From positions 124,001 to 188,000 of the forward strand of contig NZ_QKWH01000002.1 in assembly GCF_003244315.1 (NCBI RefSeq): a stretch of DNA of 64,000 nt, in the 5' to 3' direction. Source of the DNA: Xylanimonas oleitrophica. Lineage in GTDB: Bacteria; Actinomycetota; Actinomycetes; Actinomycetales; Cellulomonadaceae. The translations under genes were made by a program, and so were the position numbers. Under the pieces are notes generated by a model, which had not been told where the DNA came from, did no database searches, and saw only the letters and a list, made by a program, of their open reading frames with translations. Of this stretch, positions 8,010 to 16,247 are shown in pieces; positions within the stretch are counted from its first letter, which is position 1; every line of letters begins with the position of its first letter.

Positions 8010-8015
8010 TAGCGT
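8010..8015 (+). promoter_or_regulatory. -10 element (TAGCGT) of the DinB-type gene, leaderless
   Basis: TAGCGT plus six bases leads directly to the ATG at 8022. Confidence 0.55.
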
Positions 8016-8021
8016 GGCCGC

Positions 8022-8543
8022 ATGCCGCTCTCCGACGTCGAGCCGCAGCTCGACTCTGCCGACCCCGCCGCCCAGCTGATCGCCTACCTCGACTACTACC
8101 GCGGGGTGGTGGAGCGGAAGATCACGGGGCTGTCCGAGGAGGAGCTGACCACGAGCCGCCTGCCGTCCGGGTGGACGCCCCTGGAGCTGCTCACCCACCT
8201 GGTGCACATGGAGCGCCGCTGGTTCGTGTGGGGCTTCCTGGGGGAGCAGGTGCCCCAGCCGTGGGGTGACCACGCCGGGGGAGACCCGGAGGCTCCGTGG
8301 CAGGTGCCGGACGGCGCCACGGCAGCGTCCCTCCTGGCGGCGCTGCACGAGGGCGGTCAGCGCACGCGGGCGGTGCTGACGACGTCGGACCTGGCCGAGC
8401 GCGGCGCGGACGGCGGGCGGTTCGCGCACGAGCCGGCGCCCACGCTGGCCTGGATCGGGTTCCACGTGCTCCAGGAGTACGCACGGCACGCGGGGCACCT
8501 CGACGTCGCCCGGGAGCTGGCGGACGGCGCCACGGGCGAGTGA
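8022..8543 (+). CDS. DinB/DUF664-family protein (mycothiol-dependent transferase type)
   Basis: The 173-residue protein has the four-helix DinB fold: LIAYLDYYRGVVERKITGL, then SGWTPLELLTHLVHMERRWF, and a final HVLQEYARHAGHLDVARE. Three histidines (H in LTHL, H in QEYARH and H in AGHLD) fit the metal-binding triad. Actinobacterial members use mycothiol as thiol cofactor in detoxification; this is family knowledge. The start is fixed by a leaderless -10. It ends nine bases from the convergent MFS gene. Confidence 0.82.
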   Translation: MPLSDVEPQLDSADPAAQLIAYLDYYRGVVERKITGLSEEELTTSRLPSGWTPLELLTHLVHMERRWFVWGFLGEQVPQPWGDHAGGDPEAPWQVPDGATAASLLAALHEGGQRTRAVLTTSDLAERGADGGRFAHEPAPTLAWIGFHVLQEYARHAGHLDVARELADGATGE

Positions 8544-8552
8544 CCCGCGCCG

Positions 8553-9815
8553 TCAGGCGTCGGCGTCGGCGTCGGCGTGCGAGATCTTCTCCAGCTGGCG
8601 CCACACGAGGGCGAGGGTGATCCCGGCGCCCACGAACGCGAACCAGAACGGGGCGGTGAGCCCCCAGCGCTCGGCGATGAGGCCGCCGAGGCCCTGGCCC
8701 ACCACCATGCCGCCGAACACGCACATGACGTAGACGGAGCTGACGCGCCCCTGGAGGCGCTGGGGCACGGCCCGCTGGCGCACGGTGTTGGAGACCGTGC
8801 CCCACACGAACGCGTAGGCACCGAACTCGACCATGATGGCGATGGCGAGCCAGCCGGTGGTGGTCAGGGCGAGGGCCAGGTGGGTGAGCACCTCGAGCAG
8901 GAGGCACACGCGCATGACGGCGGCGAGGGTGAAGCGCTTCTCGATGCGTCCGTAGAGGGCGGTGCCGACGAGGCCGCCGACGGCGGCGGCGGTCGTGAGC
9001 AGGCCGTAGCCGACCTCGCTCATGCCGAGGTGGTCGCGGGACCAGAGCACGAGCACGGCCCAGGCGGCGGCCCAGGTGACGTTGAACGAGAGGATGACGA
9101 GCGCGAGGGTGCGCACGGGGGCGTTGGCCCAGATCCAGCGCAGGCCCTCGGCGATGTCACGGCGCACGTGGGTGGGTTCGCCGTCGCGCACCTGGAGCAG
9201 GCCGGGGGCGCCGTCGGGGGCGGGGGACGCGGAGATGCGGGCCACGAGGACGACGGCGAGGGCGACGCACACGACCTGCACGACGAAGGGCCACACGGCG
9301 CCGGCGGCGAAGAGGAACGCGCCGACGGGCGGGCCGAGGAGCTGGTTGCCGGTGAGGAACCCGGCCTGGAGCCGCTGGTTCCCGGTGCCGAGGTCCTTCC
9401 TGGCGACGAGGGAGGGCAGCAGGGTGGAGGAGGCGGTGTCGGCGAACACCTCGGCGACGCCGTACAGGAACATGGCGGCGAGCACGACGGTGACGTTGAC
9501 GGTGCCGGTGGCGATGGTGGTGCAGAGGGCGGCGACCACGAGGGCGCGCAGGGCGTTGGCGACCATGACGACGCGGCGGCGGTCGAGGCGGTCGGCGAGG
9601 GCGCCCGCCCACAGACCGAGCACGAGCCAGGGCAGGCGCTGGAGCATGGCGGCCATGGCCACGAGGAACGCCGAGCTGGTCTGGGAGGCGACGAGGAGGG
9701 GGCCGGCAGCGAGGGCGATGCCGTCGCCGACGTTGCTGGTCCACGACGACGTGACCAGCCAGCGGAAGGGGCGGCCCATCCGCGGCGGGAACAGGATCTC
9801 GACCGCACGGCTCAC
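8553..9815 (-). CDS. MFS exporter
   Basis: The 420-residue protein has about twelve hydrophobic helices and the MFS loop 2-3 motif GALADRLDRRR. It resembles the enterobactin/macrolide exporter branch (FRWLVTSSWTSNVGDGIALAAGPLL at the N-terminus). It probably pumps a small molecule out of the cell. The GTG at 9815 is the most natural start but lacks a clear ribosome site; an ATG eleven codons further in (RMGRPF) is an alternative. The C-terminus encodes an Ala-Asp repeat from a GTCGGC hexamer run. Upstream are a TTGACG box and a CATTTC-N7-GAAATG palindrome. Confidence 0.82.
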   Translation of the reverse strand: MSRAVEILFPPRMGRPFRWLVTSSWTSNVGDGIALAAGPLLVASQTSSAFLVAMAAMLQRLPWLVLGLWAGALADRLDRRRVVMVANALRALVVAALCTTIATGTVNVTVVLAAMFLYGVAEVFADTASSTLLPSLVARKDLGTGNQRLQAGFLTGNQLLGPPVGAFLFAAGAVWPFVVQVVCVALAVVLVARISASPAPDGAPGLLQVRDGEPTHVRRDIAEGLRWIWANAPVRTLALVILSFNVTWAAAWAVLVLWSRDHLGMSEVGYGLLTTAAAVGGLVGTALYGRIEKRFTLAAVMRVCLLLEVLTHLALALTTTGWLAIAIMVEFGAYAFVWGTVSNTVRQRAVPQRLQGRVSSVYVMCVFGGMVVGQGLGGLIAERWGLTAPFWFAFVGAGITLALVWRQLEKISHADADADA

Positions 9816-9855
9816 GTGGGGAACCGTATGCCACCCCGTGCCCGGCGCTGCAAAG

Positions 9856-9896
9856 CATTTCACCTGCGGAAATGTTCGAGTGGCGGTTGACGTCAA
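9856..9896 (-). promoter_or_regulatory. Candidate promoter and operator of the MFS gene
   Basis: On the minus strand TTGACG (9896-9891) is a good -35. A perfect CATTTC-N7-GAAATG palindrome (9856-9874) covers the expected -10 and start region. A repressor site for drug-responsive control of the exporter is a reasonable inference, but no regulator gene is adjacent. Confidence 0.4.
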
Positions 9897-9986
9897 GCCG
9901 AGGTAAGGGCCAGACTCTCTTCTGGCAGCGCGCATCGCCCGCCCCCTGCGCGGTGCGCGCTGCCCTCGACCGGGTCTTTCCCGGCG

Positions 9987-10020
9987 CGATGCCCTTCGGA
10001 CCCCCTGCCGAAGGGCATCG
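9987..10020. other. 13-bp perfect hairpin in the divergent MFS/helicase intergenic region
   Basis: CGATGCCCTTCGG and its exact complement flank an 8-base loop. It lies in 343 bases (9816-10158) that hold no supportable gene. It could terminate stray transcripts or bind a regulator. Confidence 0.5.
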
Positions 10021-10145
10021 TCGTATCCGGGACCTGCACCGCCGCGCGGTCGCGTGCCTGCCGCGCCGCGCCGCTGCGAACCCACGGCGTGGTGCCGTTC
10101 ACCGCCTCCCGGCGTGCCGTCGCCACCAGGACGCCGCCACGCCTC

Positions 10146-10151
10146 TAGCGT
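10146..10151 (+). promoter_or_regulatory. -10 element (TAGCGT) of the helicase-like gene, leaderless
   Basis: TAGCGT is followed by seven bases and GTG at 10159. This decides for 10159 over the in-frame GTG at 10150, which overlaps the hexamer. Confidence 0.55.
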
Positions 10152-10158
10152 GGCTGAC

Positions 10159-13100
10159 GTGAACGCCGTCCGACGAAACTCCTCCGCGCGCGCGGCCCAG
10201 CCGTCGGCCGCGTCGTCGGCCCAGGACTCCCGCCCCGACGCGCCGGAGCGTCCGCGCCTCGTCACGCCCCCCACCCCTGAGGAGGCGGTGGCCCGCGCCC
10301 TGGAGGGCTGGCGCGAGCGGCTCGTCGACCAGGTCGGCGGGTCCACGCTGGCCGACGTCGGCCTGCTCGGCGAGGCGGTCGTCGACCTGTCCGCGGCGCA
10401 CCCTTCGGGCGTGGCCCAGCTCTTCGCAGGCCGCCCCACGCGCCTGTCCAACCTGATCCGCGAGCGCGCCGCGCTCCCCGCCGCCCGCCGCCGGGCGCGC
10501 GCCGTCGCCTCCCGCTCGGCCGAGCACGCCCAGCGCTACGGCCTGGCCCCCACCTACCTCGCGATCGGCGTCGCGACGTGGACGGAGCCGGTCGACGAGC
10601 CGGACCCGGCCGACCACCCGTCGCAGGACGTCGCCGCGCTCGCTCGGGTCGCGGGCCGCCGTGCGCCCCAGGCGCTGCCGACGGCTGCCGACGACACCGA
10701 GCTGGTGCTCACCCAGTCGCTCCCGCTGGTCACGATGTCCGACGCCGGCCGGATCGAGCTGCCCGGCCTGACGGCGGGCGCCGGCACGGCCGACGGCCGG
10801 CGCGCCGGAGAGCTCGACCGCTCGACCGAGGGTGCCGCGCGCATCCGGGTCGTCCACGCCCCGGTGCTGCTGCGGCCCGTCACCCTCACCCCGCGCGGGG
10901 AGGGCGAGGGCGACTACGACCTCACGCTCGAGGCGACCGCCGAGATCAACCCGGTCGTCGCCCGCACGCTGCGCGCCCGGGGTGCGCTGCTCGACCCGGC
11001 GGCCCTCGCTCAGGCCACCTTCTCGATGGGCGGGTTCGACCCCACGGACGTGCTCGACCGCATCGGCGCGCTGGGCGACGCCGTCCTCGAGGGCTTCGAG
11101 CTCGACCGCCGCATGCTCGTGGGCACGTTCGTGCACCCCGGCCAGGCGCTGGTCGACGACGTCGACGAGCTCGCCCCCACCCTGGTGCGGCACGAGGTCG
11201 TGGCGGCGCTCGCGGGCGTGGAGGCGGCGGCCGAGGCGATCGGCTCGCTCGACGTCCCCGCGATGCCCGGCGGCGACCCCGAGCCTGCGTACGAGCGGGG
11301 CGTGGGCGACCTGGACCCGCACCAGCGGCACGTGGTCGACGCTCTCGCCACGGGTGGTCACCTGTACGTGGACGCTCCTGTGGGGGCGGACGTCGCGGGC
11401 ACCGTGGCCGCCATCGTGGCCGAGGCCACCGCGGCGGGCCGCTCCGTGCTGTACGTGACGGGGCACCGCCGTGCCGCGGACGCGCTGGCCGCCCGCCTGG
11501 GCGCCCTCGACCTCGAGGGCCTGCTGCTGGACGTGCCGCCGATCCCGACGTGGCGCCAGGACGTGGCCCGCCGCCTGCTGTCCGCGATGGCCACGGAGCC
11601 GGAGCGGTACGACGAGGAGGGCATGGCCCGCCTGCGCGACGCGCTCATCGGCGCGCGGGCCCAGCTCTCGGCGTACATCACCGCGCTGCACCAGGTGCGC
11701 GCCCCCTGGCAGGTCTCCGCCTACGACGCGCTCCAGGCCCTGGCCCGCCTCACGTCCGAGCGGCCCTCGCCGTCGACGGCGGTGCGCCTGGCCCCGCAGA
11801 CGGTGCTGGCGCTCGACGCCGAGCACCGCCGCGCGGTGGCGGCCGACCTGGAGCGGGCCGCCGCGCTGGGCGCCTTCACCCTGCGCTCGACCTCGACGCC
11901 CTGGTACGGCGCGCCGCTGCTGACTGACGAGGACGCCCACGAGGCGCTCGTGCGCGTCAACCGCCTCAAGGACACGACGCTGCCGCAGCTGCGCCGCCAG
12001 GTCGCCTACGTCACCGAGGTGACGGGCCTGACGCCGCCGACGACGGTGCGCCAGTTCGGCGAGCAGCTGCAGATGCTGGGCGGCATGCGCGGCACCCTGG
12101 ACCTGTTCCACCCGATGGTGTTCGAGCGCACGGCCGCCGACCTGGTGCAGGCCACCGCCTCGCGCCGGTGGCGGTCCGAGCACGGTGTCGAGATGGGCTG
12201 GTTCACGCGCCGGCGGCTGCGCAAGCGGGCCAAGGACATGGTGCGTCCCGGCATCCGCGTGCCGGACATGCACGCGGCGCTGTGCGAGGTGCAGGCGCAG
12301 CGGGAGATCTGGTCCCAGCACTCGGAGCGGGGCGGCTGGCCCACGCTGCCCGAGGGGCTGGCCACCATCGAGGACACCCACGAGGCCGTGCGCATCGACC
12401 TCGACGCGCTCGAGCCCGTGCTCGGCCCCACGCCCCTCGGCGGCGGCCTCCAGGACGTGACCCTCGACGTCCTCGCCGACCGCCTCGAGCGGCTGTCCGC
12501 CGACGCCGAGGCCCTCGACACCCTGCCCGAGCGGACGGCGTCGCTGCGCCGGGTGGTCGCGGCCGGCGTCGGCGAGCTGGTCGAGGACCTGGCTGCCCGC
12601 CGCGTCGAGCCGCACCTCGTGGCCGCCGAGCTGGAGCTCGCCTGGTGGAGCTCGGTGTTCGAGCAGATCCTCGCCGCCGACCCGGCCCTCGCCGGCCAGG
12701 ACGGCGCCGGGCTCGACGCCCTCGCCCGCCGCTTCCGCGAGCTCGACCGCGCGCACGTCGCCTCCCTGTCGGCACCCGTGCGCGCCGCGGTGCGCGCTCA
12801 TCTCGGCGCCGCCATGCGCGACGACCGGGACGGTGCCGAGGCGCTGTTCACCGAGCTGGTCGAAGGCCGCCTGACGTCGCTGCGCGAGCTGGCCACCCGG
12901 CACGGGGACGTGCTGCGGCGCCTGCGCCCCGCCGTCGTCTCCACCCCGACGCTCGTGCCCCACGTGCTGCCCGCCACCCGCACCGTCGACCTCGTGGTGC
13001 TCGACGCGGTGCAGCACGTGCCGATCGAGGCCGTGGTGCCCGCCGTCGCGCGCGGCCGGCAGATCGTCGTCGTCGGCGACACGCGCTCGGCGTCCGGCTC

Positions 13101-14469
13101 GGCCGTGCCCGAGCTCGCCGGGGTGCTGCCCACCGTGACGCTGCAGCCGCGCGAGTCGCGCCGCGACCCCGAGCTGACGCGCCTGCTCGCCCGCCACGGG
13201 TACGCGGGCCTCGTGCGGCCCGCGCCCCTGCCGCGTGCCGAGGCGCTCGTGCACCTCGACCTCGTGGACGGGGCCGGCATGCCCGACCCGGCGTCCGGCA
13301 CCGTCGAGTCCACGCAGGCCGAGGTGGACCGTGTCGTCGAGCTCGCCATCGAGCACGCCCTGACCCGGCCCGAGGAGACCCTCGGCATCGTCACCGTGAC
13401 GGCCGTGCACGCCGACCGTATCCGCGAGGCGCTGCTGGCCGAGGTGCGCGCCAACGCCGCGCTCGCCCCGTTCTTCTCCGGCTCGCGGCCCGAGCCCGTC
13501 GTCGTCGCAGACATCACCGGCGTCTCCGGGCTGTCCCGCGACGCGATCGTGCTGTCGCTCGGCTTCGGCCGCACGCCCCACGGGCGAGTGCTGCACCGGT
13601 TCGGCGTGCTGGGGGAGGACGGCGGCGACGCCATGCTGCTCGGTGCGCTCGGCGCCACCCGCAAGCGCCTGCGCGTGGTCAGCTGCTTCCCCGCCTCCGA
13701 CCTCGACCCCGAGCGCCTGCGCGGCGCCGGCCCCCGGCTGCTGGCCGAGGTGCTCGACTTCGCCCAGCAGCGCTCGGCCGTCGCCGACCAGGTCCAGCTC
13801 GGCAACGGCGTCGACGTGTCCAGCACCCCCGACCGCCTGGTCGTCGACCTCGGCGAGCGCCTGTGGCGCCTCGGCTACCTGGTCGAGACCGACTACGGCC
13901 TGCCCGACGGCGACCGCATCCCGCTCGTGGTCGGCCACCCCGACCTGCCCGGTGAGCTGCTCGTCGCCGTGCTCACCGACGACGCCGCGTACGTGGCCGA
14001 GCCGTCGGTGCGGGTGCGGGACCGCCAGCTCGCGGAGCGGCTCGAGCGGCTCGGCTGGGTGGTCACCCAGGTGTGGAGCGCTGCCGCGTTCCTCGACCCC
14101 GACGGCGAGGCCGACCGCGTACGCCGGTTGGTGCAGCGTGTGCGCGACGAGCGCATCGGCACCGCCGGTGGGCTGGTGCCGCCGCGCGAGATCGTGGTGC
14201 CCGTGCTCCCCGTCGAGGACGACGTCGCCACCGAGGCGTTGGTGCCGGACGGCGACGGGCTCGTCGCCGAGAGCCTCGCAGGCGGCACCCAGCCGGTGGC
14301 AGGGGAGCCGGACGAGGGGCAGGCCGGGGGGGCCGCCGGGGCCGAGCTCGCGCGCCGCACGCCCGGCCCCGTGCCGGCTGCCGACCGCGTGCCGGTCGAC
14401 GACGTTCCGGCAGACGGTGTGCCGACCGACCCTGGCACCGGGACCGCCGCCGTCGGGCAGGAGCCGTAG
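10159..14469 (+). CDS. Large SF1 helicase/nuclease-like protein with degenerate catalytic motifs
   Basis: The 1436-residue protein has the layout of DUF4011-type SF1 (Upf1-like) helicases: a long N-terminal region, a split RecA core, and a C-terminal Vsr/DUF559-like domain. Its core motifs look eroded. The Walker A position (after DPHQRHVVDALATG) reads DAPVGADVAGT instead of GPPGTGKT. The Walker B position reads VLDAVQHVP instead of DEA-x-Q. Motif VI reads ALGATRKRLRVV. The C-terminal domain keeps the family shape (RDRQLAERLERLGW..QVWS) but has IPLVV and VAVLTDD where acidic catalytic residues are expected. ATPase and nuclease activity are therefore doubtful, and a scaffold or DNA-binding role is possible. 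A proline/glycine-rich tail of about 80 residues follows. The start is set by a leaderless -10. Confidence 0.75.
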   Translation: MNAVRRNSSARAAQPSAASSAQDSRPDAPERPRLVTPPTPEEAVARALEGWRERLVDQVGGSTLADVGLLGEAVVDLSAAHPSGVAQLFAGRPTRLSNLIRERAALPAARRRARAVASRSAEHAQRYGLAPTYLAIGVATWTEPVDEPDPADHPSQDVAALARVAGRRAPQALPTAADDTELVLTQSLPLVTMSDAGRIELPGLTAGAGTADGRRAGELDRSTEGAARIRVVHAPVLLRPVTLTPRGEGEGDYDLTLEATAEINPVVARTLRARGALLDPAALAQATFSMGGFDPTDVLDRIGALGDAVLEGFELDRRMLVGTFVHPGQALVDDVDELAPTLVRHEVVAALAGVEAAAEAIGSLDVPAMPGGDPEPAYERGVGDLDPHQRHVVDALATGGHLYVDAPVGADVAGTVAAIVAEATAAGRSVLYVTGHRRAADALAARLGALDLEGLLLDVPPIPTWRQDVARRLLSAMATEPERYDEEGMARLRDALIGARAQLSAYITALHQVRAPWQVSAYDALQALARLTSERPSPSTAVRLAPQTVLALDAEHRRAVAADLERAAALGAFTLRSTSTPWYGAPLLTDEDAHEALVRVNRLKDTTLPQLRRQVAYVTEVTGLTPPTTVRQFGEQLQMLGGMRGTLDLFHPMVFERTAADLVQATASRRWRSEHGVEMGWFTRRRLRKRAKDMVRPGIRVPDMHAALCEVQAQREIWSQHSERGGWPTLPEGLATIEDTHEAVRIDLDALEPVLGPTPLGGGLQDVTLDVLADRLERLSADAEALDTLPERTASLRRVVAAGVGELVEDLAARRVEPHLVAAELELAWWSSVFEQILAADPALAGQDGAGLDALARRFRELDRAHVASLSAPVRAAVRAHLGAAMRDDRDGAEALFTELVEGRLTSLRELATRHGDVLRRLRPAVVSTPTLVPHVLPATRTVDLVVLDAVQHVPIEAVVPAVARGRQIVVVGDTRSASGSAVPELAGVLPTVTLQPRESRRDPELTRLLARHGYAGLVRPAPLPRAEALVHLDLVDGAGMPDPASGTVESTQAEVDRVVELAIEHALTRPEETLGIVTVTAVHADRIREALLAEVRANAALAPFFSGSRPEPVVVADITGVSGLSRDAIVLSLGFGRTPHGRVLHRFGVLGEDGGDAMLLGALGATRKRLRVVSCFPASDLDPERLRGAGPRLLAEVLDFAQQRSAVADQVQLGNGVDVSSTPDRLVVDLGERLWRLGYLVETDYGLPDGDRIPLVVGHPDLPGELLVAVLTDDAAYVAEPSVRVRDRQLAERLERLGWVVTQVWSAAAFLDPDGEADRVRRLVQRVRDERIGTAGGLVPPREIVVPVLPVEDDVATEALVPDGDGLVAESLAGGTQPVAGEPDEGQAGGAAGAELARRTPGPVPAADRVPVDDVPADGVPTDPGTGTAAVGQEP

Positions 14470-14582
14470 GGAACGACCGACCGCAGCCCCTCGCGGGTGC
14501 TCCGGCCCGGTCCGCCTCACGACGGGCCGGGCCGGAGCCGTCCCGCGGAGGGCGCGGGGACGGGGAGCGCGGGGGGACAATC

Positions 14583-14804
14583 ATGGGTGTGAGCGAGAAC
14601 GCCGGACAGCCGGAGAGCCCCCCGCCCGCGGCGCGCCCGGAGGCGGAGCAGCCCGCAGCCCCGCGCCGTCGTCACCGTCGCGTGGTGCGTCAGGGCACGG
14701 AGCGGGAGGCGGTGCTGGGCGTGCCGTCGGACGAGCGTGGCGGCCACGGCGAGAACGACGACCGCCTGCTCAGGGACGTGCCGCCGCACTGGGGCCGCCG
14801 GTAG
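14583..14804 (+). CDS. Small conserved actinobacterial protein, function unknown
   Basis: This 73-residue hydrophilic protein has a Pro/Ala/Arg-rich first half and ends in NDDRLLRDVPPHWGRR, a C-terminal pattern I recognise from small hypothetical proteins next to helicase-like genes in related actinobacteria. No domain or membrane segment is visible. It lies 113 bases after the helicase-like gene. GGGGAG lies about ten bases before the ATG. Confidence 0.6.
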   Translation: MGVSENAGQPESPPPAARPEAEQPAAPRRRHRRVVRQGTEREAVLGVPSDERGGHGENDDRLLRDVPPHWGRR

Positions 14805-14856
14805 CACGGCACCGAGGCCCGGGCGGTGCGCGGCCGGGCCTCGGCGCCGGGGTCGG

Positions 14857-15684
14857 CTAGGCCCTGAGCGCGCGGAAGAGGCTCTCGAGCTCCTGTTCGC
14901 CCTCGCGCGTCTGGGCGCCACCCGCCAGCCCGGACCCCATGAGCTCTGCGGTGGCGGGCCGGAAGACGAGGCCGGACCAGGCGTCGTTCTCCCGTGCTAG
15001 TCCTTCCGCGTGGTCCGTGGGGCGGATCGCGTGCTTCGCGGCTGCCACCACGCCGTCGGGGAGGGCTGCGATGTTCTCGGCCAGGCGGTCGACGAACTGG
15101 TCGAGCTCGTCGTCGGGCAGGGCGCGGTTGATCCAGCCGTACCTCTCGGCGGTGCGGGCGTCGAAGAGGTCGGCGCCGAGCACGATCTCCAGGGCGCGGT
15201 TCCGGCCGACGCGCTCGGTGAGGTACTGGGTGGCCCCGCCGCCGGGGACGATCCCCATGAGGGCCTCGATCTGGCCGAGCCCGGCCGTACCGATGGCCGC
15301 GAACGCCATGTCTGCGGCCGCGACGAGCTCGGCGCCGCCTCCGCGTGCCTTGCCGGCGAGCTTCACGATGGTGACCTGCGGCTGGCGACGCAGCTGCTCC
15401 CCGACCGCCTGGAAGACGTTGACGCCCTCCGGCAGGTCGGCCATGAGCCCGGCGAGCGACTCCGGCGTGGCCGTCATGTCGACGTGGGCGAGGAAGAAGT
15501 CCGGGTCGGCACTGGCGAGCACGACCACACGCACGGTGTCGTCGTCCGCGAGCGTGTCGAGCAGGTGCCGCAGGTCGGTCATGACCGCGACGCTCAGGAG
15601 GTTGATCGGCGGGTTGTCGATCGTCACCTCCATGACCGCGCCTGTCCGCTTCAGCCGCAGCGTCTGGTATCCACTGTCGTTCAA
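14857..15684 (-). CDS. Enoyl-CoA hydratase/isomerase family protein
   Basis: The 275-residue crotonase-fold protein has the oxyanion-hole segment GKARGGGAELVAAADM (about 110-125) and IEALMGIVPGGGATQYL, where the Glu of IEAL is at the catalytic position. Crotonases hydrate or isomerise acyl-CoA thioesters; this one may act in a catabolic or aromatic pathway. The start is TTG, chosen because AGGAG lies seven bases upstream and the next in-frame Met is residue 18. It is divergent from an HxlR regulator and shares repeats with it, so it is the likely regulated target. Confidence 0.85.
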   Translation of the reverse strand: MNDSGYQTLRLKRTGAVMEVTIDNPPINLLSVAVMTDLRHLLDTLADDDTVRVVVLASADPDFFLAHVDMTATPESLAGLMADLPEGVNVFQAVGEQLRRQPQVTIVKLAGKARGGGAELVAAADMAFAAIGTAGLGQIEALMGIVPGGGATQYLTERVGRNRALEIVLGADLFDARTAERYGWINRALPDDELDQFVDRLAENIAALPDGVVAAAKHAIRPTDHAEGLARENDAWSGLVFRPATAELMGSGLAGGAQTREGEQELESLFRALRA

Positions 15685-15693
15685 CTGTCCACT

Positions 15694-15784
15694 CCTGGTA
15701 TGCGATGAGACCTTGGTTCCTCTTGCATACCGATGGTGAGATGGACCAGAGAGCGCGTCAATGACGCACTCTGGGCATACCAGG
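15694..15784. promoter_or_regulatory. Candidate HxlR operator repeats between divergent genes
   Basis: The heptamer GGTATGC/GCATACC occurs three times: 15697-15703, 15725-15731 (inverted) and 15775-15781 (inverted). The outer copies extend to a perfect 10-bp inverted pair CCTGGTATGC / GCATACCAGG. One copy overlaps the ribosome site of the enoyl-CoA hydratase gene and another lies 20 bases before the regulator start. This fits autoregulation and control of the divergent gene. Confidence 0.65.
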
Positions 15785-15803
15785 GATCGTGGAGGGTACC
15801 GAC

Positions 15804-16196
15804 ATGGCCACAGGCTCCGTCTACCAGGACGTCTCAGAGCACGACGTCTCGTTCCGCTCGGACTGCCCGAGCCGGCCGATCCTCGACCAGATCGCCGACA
15901 AGTGGTCGATGATGGTGATGGCGGTCCTGGTGAGGCCGCGACGGTTCAACGAGATCAAGCGACGGCTCGAAGGCGTCACCCAGCGTGTGCTGACGCAGAC
16001 GCTGCGGCGGCTCGAGCGCAACGGGATGATCGAGCGGCGCGTGCTGCCCACCTCACCGGTCGGCGTCGAGTACTCCTTGACCCCGCTGGGGGAGTCCCTG
16101 CGCGAACCGTTCGGTCACCTGTACGACTGGACGGTCGCTCATGCCCCCGAGATCCAGTCGCACCAGCGCGACTACGACGAGCGCGCCCAGCGCTGA
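15804..16196 (+). CDS. HxlR-family transcriptional regulator
   Basis: The 130-residue winged-helix protein has the HxlR signature CPSRPILDQIADKW with Cys21 at the position used for redox or aldehyde sensing in YodB/HypR-type members. It continues with FNEIKRRLEGVTQRVLTQTLRRLERNGMIERR (recognition helix) and the EYSLTPLGESL wing. GGAGGG lies seven bases before the ATG. It probably binds the three GCATACC repeats upstream. The inducer is unknown; Cys21 suggests an electrophile or oxidant. Confidence 0.9.
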   Translation: MATGSVYQDVSEHDVSFRSDCPSRPILDQIADKWSMMVMAVLVRPRRFNEIKRRLEGVTQRVLTQTLRRLERNGMIERRVLPTSPVGVEYSLTPLGESLREPFGHLYDWTVAHAPEIQSHQRDYDERAQR

Positions 16197-16222
16197 GCCT
16201 GCCGGTACGCCGAGGACTGGCG

Positions 16223-16247
16223 CCCGGGCCTGACGCTCAGGCCTGGG
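16223..16247. terminator. Bidirectional hairpin between HxlR and mscL
   Basis: GGCCTGA-cgc-TCAGGCC, extended by an outer CCC/GGG, overlaps the mscL stop codon and lies 27 bases after the HxlR stop. No T-run. Confidence 0.45.

Noticed and set aside
5713-8079. A 788-codon plus-strand frame over the ABC transporter genes
   Set aside because: Antisense shadow of two well-supported minus-strand genes; low-complexity translation.
10099-14580. A 1493-codon open frame antisense to the helicase-like gene
   Set aside because: It mirrors the codon phase of the real gene, has a His/Gly/Arg-rich composition typical of antisense frames in GC-rich DNA and shows no motif.
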